Both the position numbers and the translations under genes were made by a program. The notes under the pieces were generated by a model. It was not told where the DNA came from. It was given only the letters and a program-made list of their open reading frames with translations, and made no database searches. 64,000 nt of DNA from Sphingorhabdus sp. (GTDB lineage: Bacteria > Pseudomonadota > Alphaproteobacteria > Sphingomonadales > Sphingomonadaceae), in assembly GCA_028279555.1 (NCBI GenBank), contig JANQNO010000005.1, positions 1-64,000 of the forward strand, written 5' to 3'. Positions 50,622 through 58,428 of this stretch are shown piece after piece; position 1 is the stretch's first letter; every line of letters begins with the position of its first letter.

Positions 50622-51472
50622 AACTCCGTTCCATCCTTTTCGTCCCGGCTGACCGGCCCGAGCGCTACGCCAAGGCGGCAGCGAGCGGCGCCGACGCGAT
50701 CATCATCGATCTGGAGGATGCGGTTGCTCTGGAAAAGAAGCCTGAAGGACGCAAGGCAGCGGCGGAATGGCTGGCCGGTGATCGCGAGGGGTGCCGGACA
50801 TTTATACGCATCAATCCCCAAGGCAGCGGTGAGACCGAGGCGGATCTTGCCGCGGTGCTGGAGCATTATCCCGATGCGCTGATACTGCCCAAGGCTGAGG
50901 GTGCTGCTTCGGTCAAATGGCTGCGGAGCCTGATGGTAAGTGCAATCGCGGATGGCGAAGAGCCGTCCATTCTGCCCATTGCCACCGAAACACCAGCAGC
51001 GATATTCGAACTGGGAACGTTCCGTGAGGTCCGCCATGCATTGTTAGGTGTCAGCTGGGGGGCGGAGGATTTACCTGCCGCCATCGGTGCGGCAACATCG
51101 CGCGAGGAGGACGGGCGCTACACGCCGCCCTATGAAATGGCGCGCAGTCTGACGCTATTTGCGGCCCATGCCGCTGGCGTTGCAGCATTTGATACTGTCT
51201 ACCCGAGTATCAAGGATGAAGCAGGCCTGAAGGCTTATGCAGAGCGCGCGGCGCACGATGGCTTTTCTGGCATGCTGGCAATACACCCGGCGCAAGTCAA
51301 CATTATCAACGCGGCTTTCACGCCGACCGAAGCACAAATCGCCGAGGCACAGGCTATCGTCGATGCTTTCGCGGCCAATCCCGGTGCAGGCGCGCTTCGT
51401 GTGAATGGAAAAATGGTCGACGCACCGCATCTAAATGCGGCTGAAAAGATTCTGGCGCGGGCTGGGGGCTAG
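50618..51472 (+). CDS. CitE-like CoA ester lyase (HpcH/HpaI aldolase)
   Basis: A 284-residue TIM-barrel lyase of the CitE/HpcH family: RSILFVPADRPERYAKAAASGADAIIIDLEDAVALEKK, RINPQGSGETEADL, ALILPKAEGAASVKWL, and GVSWGAEDLPAAIGAATSREED with Mg2+-binding residues. Homologues cleave malyl-, beta-methylmalyl- or citramalyl-CoA. Coupled to MaoC (4-bp overlap). It convergently overlaps the DUF389 gene by 4 bp at the stops. Confidence 0.9.
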   Translation: MKLRSILFVPADRPERYAKAAASGADAIIIDLEDAVALEKKPEGRKAAAEWLAGDREGCRTFIRINPQGSGETEADLAAVLEHYPDALILPKAEGAASVKWLRSLMVSAIADGEEPSILPIATETPAAIFELGTFREVRHALLGVSWGAEDLPAAIGAATSREEDGRYTPPYEMARSLTLFAAHAAGVAAFDTVYPSIKDEAGLKAYAERAAHDGFSGMLAIHPAQVNIINAAFTPTEAQIAEAQAIVDAFAANPGAGALRVNGKMVDAPHLNAAEKILARAGG

Positions 51473-53028
51473 CGCGCTTCGAGCAATTCGTCGGGTGCCA
51501 GCCAGCCAGCCGAAATCTGGCCGCGGCGGGCGGGCAGTTCTGGCTTGCGAATTGCCTCTACGCCTTCCTTTTTAAGATAAGTCAGCATCGCCTCAACATC
51601 ACTGTCGCTGCCGTTGATGCCAATCGGTGCATCGACGCGGCGCGCAGCCCAGACAAGCAACTTCAGTGCGCTCTCGGCTGCCTCGGTTGGCTTTCCATCT
51701 TGCATGACAACAACCGGCAGAGGAAGCGCCGGCGGTTCCACCAGCAACGCCCAGTCGGGTTCCAGCCTGGCGACACGATCCTCGAGCTCGTAATAGGTAG
51801 CGAGCGAAGCTCCGGGAAGTAACTTGGCTTCGACAATCGCGCGGCGATTGGACCGGTCGATCAGCACGTCCTGCGGCGCGACGCCGGCTACTAAAGCCAT
51901 TCTCTCACCCAGTTGGGTGATCTGTCTTTCCGTTGCGATGGCTTGTTCGCGTGCCTTGGCTGCTGCAATCTGAGCCGCATCGGCTTCGCCGTCTTCGGTG
52001 CCGACGCGGAACTGATCAATCGTAACTTCGATTGGATAGCGCATCCGCTGGGTTAGGGCCTTGCTGCTCCGGTTGTCGGCTTCGCTTTCATATTTCGGCG
52101 TCAGAACGGATGCAGTTACCTGAATGGGGTTGCTGTCAAAACTGATCTGGATCTGGGAAATGCGCGCACGATCATCAAATCGTTCTTCGATATCGCTCTC
52201 GATTATGCGCGAAGCATTGGCCTCCCAGGCGATTTGCCGCAGCGAATAGACCAGCGGGACCGCGAGTAGGATGAATGCAAGGACGATACCGAAATTCTGC
52301 AAGGTGCTCTGTCGCTGCGACAGCGTTGTCCGAAAGCCGTAGAGCCGCGCCATGATGGCAGCCGTGAGCGCGATCGTCACGAGGTTTGTCACATAGAGCA
52401 GCAATGCGCCGCCGAATACCGCCCAGTTCATTGTGGCCAGACCGAAGCCGATGGCGCCGAGTGGCGGCATCAGGGCGGTCGCGATGGCTACTCCGACAAT
52501 CGTGCCTTCCCGCCCCCGGACCATCGCGTAGCTGCCCGCCAGCCCGGAAAACAGCGCCACCAGCAGGTCGAACAGGTTAGGGCGCGTGCGCGAGGCGATT
52601 TCGCTTGTGACCGTCTGCAAGGGCGAGAAGAAAACGATGATCGCGCAGAACAAGATGGCGACGATCGTTCCCACGAAGAGCGCCGACCCGCATTCTCTGA
52701 GCCATTTGGTATCGCCCGTTGCAAGGGCAAAACCGGCACCCAAAATCGGACCCATAAGCGGCGACAGCAGCATAGCGCCAATGACGACTGCGGGCGACGA
52801 CAATATCATGCCGAGAATGGCAATGCCGGCCGACATGCAGGTCATGAAGATATAGCGGCCGGTTGTGTCGCTTTCTTCCTCTATACGCTCGATGACGCGG
52901 TCCTGATCGACGTCGATCGCGACATGTTCCCACCACCATTTGCGGATCGATCTCCATGCCTGGTCGAGCGGGTTGGGCGATGCTGCCTTCTTCGCCGATG
53001 CTGATGGCTGCTTGTCTTCCCCGGTCAA
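51469..53028 (-). CDS. DUF389/TIGR00341 membrane protein
   Basis: A 519-residue protein with a cytosolic lead, then a set of hydrophobic helices in the DUF389 pattern (YIFMTCMSAGIAILGMILSSPAVVIGAMLLSPLMGPILGAGFALATGD; GREGTIVGVAIATALMPPLGAIGFGLATMNW), and a long C-terminal soluble tail with two ferredoxin-like parts. Function unknown. The frame starts with TTG at 53028 after GGGGAGAG; I saw no better ATG. Its last codons overlap the CitE-like gene. Confidence 0.88.
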   Translation of the reverse strand: MTGEDKQPSASAKKAASPNPLDQAWRSIRKWWWEHVAIDVDQDRVIERIEEESDTTGRYIFMTCMSAGIAILGMILSSPAVVIGAMLLSPLMGPILGAGFALATGDTKWLRECGSALFVGTIVAILFCAIIVFFSPLQTVTSEIASRTRPNLFDLLVALFSGLAGSYAMVRGREGTIVGVAIATALMPPLGAIGFGLATMNWAVFGGALLLYVTNLVTIALTAAIMARLYGFRTTLSQRQSTLQNFGIVLAFILLAVPLVYSLRQIAWEANASRIIESDIEERFDDRARISQIQISFDSNPIQVTASVLTPKYESEADNRSSKALTQRMRYPIEVTIDQFRVGTEDGEADAAQIAAAKAREQAIATERQITQLGERMALVAGVAPQDVLIDRSNRRAIVEAKLLPGASLATYYELEDRVARLEPDWALLVEPPALPLPVVVMQDGKPTEAAESALKLLVWAARRVDAPIGINGSDSDVEAMLTYLKKEGVEAIRKPELPARRGQISAGWLAPDELLEAR

Positions 53029-53197
53029 GGCACTCTCCCCGCTGCATTGAAGCGTATGACAATTTCAGTCTAGCGCCAATCAATTGCCACGGAAAGTGGT
53101 CGATTTGGTGCCTCGCATTCGATCCAATAGAAGGTACGGGCTGCATATAGCGCTTGCGCATCTCTGTTGTAGAGCACAATGCAGTTGACGGGGCTCC

Positions 53198-53920
53198 CTA
53201 TCCTTTTTTGTCAAATGAGGAAAAGACCGCTTGATCGAATAAACAAGGGTAAACGTCAGCTTGGACACAGATTTCTTGAATGCAATCCAGTAGGTAGTCG
53301 TAGAAACCCGGATCTTGAAGTAGTTCTGCAGAAATAGAAAACGGAAATATACGATTGTTATTCAACCATTTGGCGACTCTGCTGTCGAGGGGTATTTCGT
53401 AGCGCGTCAAGCCAAGCAATTGCAGCACATTGCGCGATTGTTTGGGACCAATTCCAGCGAGATTCTGGAGTTTTTTTGCCACTCCTCTTTCTCTTGAGAT
53501 CTGTTTTGCAGCTTTCTGCTTTTTTGTCGAAAGCGATTGCACTTTCTGCACGAGTTCTTCGTCAAGTAGTTTTCGGTTTTCAACCAAATCTTTGGCAATT
53601 CTATTTGCAAATCTCATTCCCCCGTGTTGTTCAATCAGTTCTACTAAATCCTGTTCAGAGTTCCATGCACTGAGACGAAGCAGGTAGGGATAGGAGTGCA
53701 TCAATCTTGAGACGCTTGATCCTTCGCCTGATTTCTGCATTGATGTGGTTCGCGCCGACGCAATCGCCCACCAAATCTCGCTTCTCGTCGGCTTTTCAAT
53801 CTTGTCGCGGAGATTGTCAGCTCGCCAATTCGCGAAATCGGGGTTGTCCTCAACGATGGACTGAAACTTGCGTATGACCCCTTTGGGAACATCTAGGCGC
53901 AATACAGCCAATTTTTTCAA
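53198..53920 (-). CDS. HhH-GPD DNA glycosylase/lyase, OGG1-like
   Basis: A 240-residue protein matching the helix-hairpin-helix-GPD fold of 8-oxoguanine glycosylases. The segment LAGIGPKQSRNVLQLLGLTRYEIPLDSRVAKWLNN has the hairpin with the catalytic lysine (GIGPK) and the catalytic aspartate (PLDSRV) in the right order, so both glycosylase and AP-lyase activity are plausible. The gene is distinctly more AT-rich than its neighbours and has a TTG start abutting the aconitase stop, both signs of an inserted gene. It might be a repair or a nucleic-acid defence protein; only the fold is supported. Confidence 0.75.
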   Translation of the reverse strand: MKKLAVLRLDVPKGVIRKFQSIVEDNPDFANWRADNLRDKIEKPTRSEIWWAIASARTTSMQKSGEGSSVSRLMHSYPYLLRLSAWNSEQDLVELIEQHGGMRFANRIAKDLVENRKLLDEELVQKVQSLSTKKQKAAKQISRERGVAKKLQNLAGIGPKQSRNVLQLLGLTRYEIPLDSRVAKWLNNNRIFPFSISAELLQDPGFYDYLLDCIQEICVQADVYPCLFDQAVFSSFDKKG

Positions 53921-56599
53921 CTATCCCGCCAGATTCCTGAGCACATAGTGCAGGATACCGCCATTGCGGAAATATTCCATCTCGTTGGCGGTATCGATCC
54001 GGCAGAGCGTCTCGAAGCTCTCGGTTGAGCCATCGGAGCGGGTCATCTCAACGGTTACCGTCTGGCGTGGTTCGAGGGTCGCAATGCCGGTGATGCTGAA
54101 GCTCTCGCTGCCGTCGAGCCCCAGCGTATCCTTGTCCACGCCTTCGGCAAATTGCAGCGGGAGCACGCCCATACCTACGAGATTGGAGCGGTGAATGCGC
54201 TCATAGCTTTTCACGATCACGGCTTTCACCCCAAGCAGGTTGGTGCCTTTAGCTGCCCAGTCACGGCTGGAGCCAGTGCCATATTGTTCGCCGCCGATGA
54301 CGACCAGCGGAACGCCGTCGGCCTTGTGGCGCATCGCGGCATCATAAATTGGCATGATTTCGCCGTCATATTTGGTGTAGCCGCCTTCTTTTCCGTCGGC
54401 CATTTCGTTCCTGATTCTGATGTTCGCAAAAGTGCCGCGCATCATGACTTCGTGATTTCCGCGGCGGGAGCCGTAGCTGTTGAAGTCCCGCTTGCTAACC
54501 TGATGATTTTTAAGGTATTCTCCGGCGGGGCTGTCCTCCTTGATCGCGCCAGCGGGCGAGATATGGTCGGTGGTGATGCTATCGCCCAAGAGCGCCAGCA
54601 CACGCGCATCATTGATGTCGCTAAGCGGTGCGGGCGTCATCTCCATACCCTCGAAATAGGGCGGGTTCTGCACATAGGTTGAGCCGGCGCGCCACTGATA
54701 GGTATCGCCCGCGGCGATCTCGATTCCCCTCCAGGCATCATCGCCATCATAGACATTGGCATAGCGCGCCTCGAACATCTCGCGGCTCACCGCGCCCGCC
54801 ATCGCGGCGCTAATCTCGTCATTCGACGGCCAGATATCTTTGAGGAACACATCTTCGCCATCTGATCCAGTTCCGATGGGACTCTCATACATATCTTCGC
54901 GCACTGTGCCTTTCAGCGCATACGCCACCACCAGCGGCGGCGACGCGAGATAATTCGCCTTCACATCCTGCGACACACGGCCTTCGAAATTGCGGTTCCC
55001 CGACAGCACCGAAGCCGCCACCAGGTCGTTATCGTTGATCGCCTTCGAAATCGGCGGCGGCAATGGCCCCGAATTCCCGATACAGGTCGTGCAGCCATAG
55101 CCGACCAGATTGAAGCCCAGCGCATCGAGATCATCCTGCAGCCCGGCCTCGATCAGATAGTCGGTGACCACCTGCGATCCCGGTGCCAGCGAGCTCTTCA
55201 CCCAGGGCTTCCTCTCCAGCCCCTTTTCGCGCGCCTTCTTCGCGACCAGCCCCGCGGCGATCAGCACATTGGGGTTCGATGTATTGGTGCAGCTGGTAAT
55301 CGCCGCAATCGTCACATCGCCATGGCCGAGATCATAGTCCTCGCCATTCACCGCAACACGCTTGTCCGGATCGCCAGCGCCGAACACCTCGGTAATGTCC
55401 TTGTTGAAGCCCTCGTCCAGATCCTTCATCGAAACGCGCTGCTGCGGCAATTTCGGGCCAGAGAGCGACGGGACGACGGTGCCCATGTCAAGCTCCAGCG
55501 TCTTGGTGAAGATCGCCTCGGGCATATCGTCGCTGCGCCAGAAACCCTGGGCCTTCGCATAGGCCTCGGTCAGTGCGATCTCCTGCTCGCCGCGCCCGGT
55601 CAGGCGGAGATAATCGAGCGTCTTGTCGTCGATCGGGAAATAGCCGCAGGTCGCGCCATATTCGGGTGCCATATTGGCGATCGTCGCACGGTCTGCAAGG
55701 CTCAGCGCCGCCACGCCGGGGCCATAGAACTCGACGAAACGCCCGACCACGCCCACTTCGCGCAGCATTTGCACGCAGGTCAGCACAAGGTCGGTCGCGG
55801 TGATGCCCTCGGCGAGCGCGCCGGTCAGCTTGAAGCCGACAACTTCGGGAATGAGCATTGAAACCGGTTGACCCAGCATCGCGGCCTCCGCCTCGATTCC
55901 CCCCACGCCCCAGCCGAGCACGCCCAGCCCGTTGATCATGGTGGTGTGGCTGTCGGTGCCGACGCAGGTGTCCGGATAGGCAACTTCTGCGCCGTCCGCG
56001 TCCTTGGATGACCATACCGCGCGCGCGATATTCTCCAGATTCACCTGGTGGCAGATGCCCGTGCCCGGCGGCACGACCTTGAAATTGTCAAAGGCCTGCG
56101 AACCCCATTTCAGGAATTCATAGCGCTCCATGTTCCGCTGATATTCCAGCGCGACGTTATTCTCGAAAGCCTGCGGCGTGCCAAACTCGTCGACCATGAC
56201 CGAGTGATCGATGACGAGATGCACCGGCACCTGCGGATTGATCTTCTCCGCATCGCCGCCCAGCGCCTTGATCCCGTCGCGCATCGCGGCGAGATCGACC
56301 ACCGCGGGCACGCCGGTGAAATCCTGCATCAGCACGCGGGCCGGGCGATACTGGATCTCGTGGGAGCTCTTCGCATCCTTCTGCCAGTCGACGACCGCCT
56401 GCGCATCCTCCGCCGCGACGGTAAAACCGCCATCTTCAAAACGCAGCATATTTTCCAGCAGGACCTTCAGCGTCATGGGAAGCCGCGAAATATCGCCCAG
56501 CTTCGCCGAAGCTTTATCCAGCGAATAATAGGCATAGTCGTTGCCGCCCACGGAGAGCGTATCGCGGGTCTGAAGCGTGTCGTTGCCGGTTGTGGTCAT
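53921..56599 (-). CDS. acnA: Aconitate hydratase A
   Basis: An 892-residue aconitase that isomerises citrate to isocitrate and can act in iron-responsive regulation. The 4Fe-4S cysteines appear in [24 protein letters not shown] and [19 protein letters not shown]. The swivelling domain shows [45 protein letters not shown] and [26 protein letters not shown]. Full length, with the usual start [17 protein letters not shown]. The region upstream (56600-57513) is full of repeats. Confidence 0.97.
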   Translation of the reverse strand: MTTTGNDTLQTRDTLSVGGNDYAYYSLDKASAKLGDISRLPMTLKVLLENMLRFEDGGFTVAAEDAQAVVDWQKDAKSSHEIQYRPARVLMQDFTGVPAVVDLAAMRDGIKALGGDAEKINPQVPVHLVIDHSVMVDEFGTPQAFENNVALEYQRNMERYEFLKWGSQAFDNFKVVPPGTGICHQVNLENIARAVWSSKDADGAEVAYPDTCVGTDSHTTMINGLGVLGWGVGGIEAEAAMLGQPVSMLIPEVVGFKLTGALAEGITATDLVLTCVQMLREVGVVGRFVEFYGPGVAALSLADRATIANMAPEYGATCGYFPIDDKTLDYLRLTGRGEQEIALTEAYAKAQGFWRSDDMPEAIFTKTLELDMGTVVPSLSGPKLPQQRVSMKDLDEGFNKDITEVFGAGDPDKRVAVNGEDYDLGHGDVTIAAITSCTNTSNPNVLIAAGLVAKKAREKGLERKPWVKSSLAPGSQVVTDYLIEAGLQDDLDALGFNLVGYGCTTCIGNSGPLPPPISKAINDNDLVAASVLSGNRNFEGRVSQDVKANYLASPPLVVAYALKGTVREDMYESPIGTGSDGEDVFLKDIWPSNDEISAAMAGAVSREMFEARYANVYDGDDAWRGIEIAAGDTYQWRAGSTYVQNPPYFEGMEMTPAPLSDINDARVLALLGDSITTDHISPAGAIKEDSPAGEYLKNHQVSKRDFNSYGSRRGNHEVMMRGTFANIRIRNEMADGKEGGYTKYDGEIMPIYDAAMRHKADGVPLVVIGGEQYGTGSSRDWAAKGTNLLGVKAVIVKSYERIHRSNLVGMGVLPLQFAEGVDKDTLGLDGSESFSITGIATLEPRQTVTVEMTRSDGSTESFETLCRIDTANEMEYFRNGGILHYVLRNLAG

Positions 56600-57101
56600 G
56601 GGAGGCCTTTCGTCTGGTTCGCCTGAAAGTGATACTTTCAGCCGGGTTTTTGGCTCTTTCCCGTTCGCCCTGAGCCCAGTCGAAGGGTCCCCACGAATGG
56701 GAAAGAAGGGTCAGCAAAACAGGCAGAAAGCCTTTGGTCCCCGCGCAGGCGGGGAGGGAGATTCGAATGTCACGCGCGGGTTAGCGGAGGGGCGCGAGAT
56801 TGGCAAGGCGGCTAGACCAATGTCTAGGGGGTTTGAGCTGGGGGATGGGAGGGAGTGGAAATGGATAGAGCCCCTCCCCCCTGTGGGGGAGTCGAAGACG
56901 TTGCGCAGCAACAGCGGTTGGGGTGGGGGCCTAGTTCTTACCAGAGAATAACATTGCCCCCTCTCCAGGCTGCGCTAGCTCCGCTGGAACAAGCTGCGCC
57001 ATCCTCTCCCCACAAGTGGGAGAGGAATGTGTTTCACGCGGAGACGCAGGGGTGCGGAGAAGCGTGGAGATGCGGAGAAGCGAAGGGGGAAATGCCCTTT
57101 T
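56600..57101. repeat. Stacked degenerate intergenic repeats upstream of acnA
   Basis: No gene is supported between acnA and the membrane protein at 57514. This stretch holds a half of the GTGCTGAGC-type repeat (CGCCCTGAGCCCAGTCGAAGGG, near 56665), a CCCCGCGCAGGCGGGG hairpin (near 56740), a CCCCTCCCCCCTGTGGGGG element (near 56873), a CTCTCCCCACAAGTGGGAGAGG hairpin (near 57003), and a GGAGACGCAGGGG/GCGGAGAAGCG region (near 57040). They look like unrelated short repeat families side by side. Confidence 0.6.
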
Positions 57102-57130
57102 GTGATCCCCAGACTTGATCTGGGGTCCAG
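57102..57130. repeat. GATCCCCAGACTTGATCTGGGG palindromic repeat
   Basis: GATCCCCAGA and TCTGGGGTC arms around CTTGA form a hairpin. It is another intergenic palindrome of the same broad class, adjacent to the GTCATCCC element. Confidence 0.65.
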
Positions 57131-57201
57131 AAGGCCGTGAAAATTAGACTGGGTTCCAGCCTCCGCTGGAAAGCACACATTTGTCATCCCGCCCCCGATG
57201 T

Positions 57202-57313
57202 GTCATCCCCGCCCCCGAGCGGGGATCCATGGTCTACCGGTAACGCCATGGACCCCCGATCAAGGGACCCCATTCGAAGTATTACTTCGATGGGAACCCA
57301 AGTCGGGGGTGAC
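57202..57313. repeat. GTCATCCCCG...CGGGGGTGAC repeat interrupted by a 34-bp palindrome
   Basis: The same element as at 50071-50143, but with GATCAA(T)TCGGGGG interrupted by an extra 34 bp (57265-57298: two near-inverted halves of 17 bp, GGACCCCATTCGAAGTA and TTACTTCGATGGGAACC). CAAG stands on both sides (57261-57264 and 57299-57302) as a possible target duplication. Removing the insert and one CAAG restores the CCCCCGATCAAGTCGGGGG hairpin. Confidence 0.8.
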
Positions 57314-57317
57314 AATC

Positions 57318-57351
57318 GAGGTCAAGTCTGTGGGCAATTTGAGGTCAAGTC
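57318..57351. repeat. 11-bp direct repeat GAGGTCAAGTC
   Basis: GAGGTCAAGTC occurs at 57318-57328 and 57341-57351, 23 bp apart (two turns of the helix). It lies about 160 bp upstream of the membrane protein gene at 57514; a regulatory role is possible but unsupported. Confidence 0.4.
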
Positions 57352-57423
57352 CGCCGTGACGACAATATGTTAACGCGGACGTTGCGCCGCCGATCCGGTA
57401 AGCACCTGCAGGAAAAGCGCCGC

Positions 57424-57454
57424 TTGACAGCTACGCCGCAAATGGTCAGCTATC
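57424..57454 (+). promoter_or_regulatory. Possible promoter for the 57514 membrane protein gene
   Basis: A consensus-like -35 TTGACA (57424-57429) lies 90 bp before the ATG. No good -10 is at the ideal distance; GCTATC at 57449-57454 is a weak match with a 19-bp spacer. Confidence 0.25.
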
Positions 57455-57513
57455 GCCCATGACAAGCCCGCCGCCAATTCGCGGTGCCGGCAAAGCCAAT
57501 TCGGGAGACAGTG

Positions 57514-57864
57514 ATGAAAGCCCATAGTGCCAGCCTGATAAACGCCCTGCTGCTGATTATCATGTCCGGCTGGGGCTATTTCGCGGCGAGCAAACCATCG
57601 CTGACCATCCTGATCCCCGCGGGCGTGGGAGTTGTCCTGCTCGCCTGTTATGGCGGGGTAAAGCGGGAAAACCGGGTTATTGCGCATATAGCCGTGCTAT
57701 TGACTCTTCTGATCTTCATCGCGCTCTTCATGCCGATGAATGGTGCCATCGGCCGCGGCGACCCGATGGCCATCTTCCGTGTCGGGGTGATGCTGGTGAG
57801 CACGCTGGTCGCGCTGATCTTCTTCATCCGCAGCTTTATAGAGGCCCGCCGCACACGCGCTTGA
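57514..57864 (+). CDS. Small four-helix membrane protein, unknown function
   Basis: A 116-residue protein that is nearly all hydrophobic, with four predicted helices (SLINALLLIIMSGWGYFA; LTILIPAGVGVVLLACYGG; VIAHIAVLLTLLIFIALFMPMNGAIG; FRVGVMLVSTLVALIFFIRSFIEARR). The start at 57514 follows GGGAGACAGTG. I cannot name the family. Confidence 0.75.
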   Translation: MKAHSASLINALLLIIMSGWGYFAASKPSLTILIPAGVGVVLLACYGGVKRENRVIAHIAVLLTLLIFIALFMPMNGAIGRGDPMAIFRVGVMLVSTLVALIFFIRSFIEARRTRA

Positions 57865-58084
57865 CACAAAGAAAAAGAGGGAGGATGCGCAGGCGTATGT
57901 CCAGAAGGCCCGCGCCCCAAACCAGATTCCTCCCGCCCGCCCACAGGGGCTCCGCCTATGACCCCATGGGCTTTCGAGCGGGCAGCAGCTTGCGAACACC
58001 CGAAGGGCATTTACCGCCCGCTCGATACGAATTGTCGGAGGCACCATCCGGCCTTGACGTGCTTCGCCATCTGCAACGACTACC

Positions 58085-58130
58085 GTCATTCCCGCGCAGG
58101 CGGGAATCCAGCAAATATAATCGCAATGAC
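58085..58130. repeat. GTCATTCCCGC...GCGGGAAT palindromic repeat
   Basis: GTCATTCCCGC, GCAG, GCGGGAATCCAGC then a distal CAATGAC arm: a short form of the GTCATTCCCGC element that is also seen at 61424-61497. Confidence 0.7.
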
Positions 58131-58157
58131 ACGAAATAATCGGTCCAGAGCCGGGTG

Positions 58158-58270
58158 TAAGAAACCTGGACTCTCGTACAGGCGCCGCCACCTTTGGGCA
58201 GAGCCTTGGACATACGTGACGGCCACCCGGACAGATAAACTGACCGGTCAGAGAGTCTGGAGGTTTCTTA
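58158..58270. other. 113-bp element with long inverted ends, possible structured RNA or MITE-like element
   Basis: Left end TAAGAAACCTGGACTCTC (58158-58175) is the inverted counterpart of the right end GAGAGTCTGGAGGTTTCTTA (58251-58270): 10 bp plus 6 bp of pairing with a small internal loop. Inside are a hairpin CCGG-A-CAG-ATAAA-CTG-A-CCGG (58227-58247) and a stem CAGGC/GCCTTG (58179-58207). The result is a multi-branch fold that can be drawn on either strand. No known RNA family signature was recognised and there is no clear target-site duplication. The surrounding 57865-58428 has no supported gene. Confidence 0.55.
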
Positions 58271-58428
58271 AGCCCCACAACGGGATTTTGCCCGCTGCAT
58301 CTTGGGAGTTAGACGAGGGGGTTCAGGAAGGCAAGCTAGGGCGTATCGCTAAATGCTGGGTCCCAAATGTGCTGGCGGAGAGTGTGGGGAAGCGAGGGTT
58401 TGTTTGAGACTAGATTAAAGGTATTGCT

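Noticed and set aside
55322-56626. 179- and 192-residue plus-strand frames opposite acnA
   Set aside because: They are antisense frames of aconitase with Arg/His-rich, domain-free translations.
58158-58270. The 58.2-kb element as signal recognition particle RNA, 6S RNA, tmRNA or RNase P RNA
   Set aside because: None of the signatures of these RNAs (for example GGAAGG of SRP or the GAGGAAAGTCC of RNase P) was found, and the size does not fit.
57958-58407. 149-residue plus-strand and 193-residue minus-strand frames across 57.7-58.4 kb
   Set aside because: They run through repeats and the inverted-repeat element with no domain, and the composition matches the element rather than a protein.
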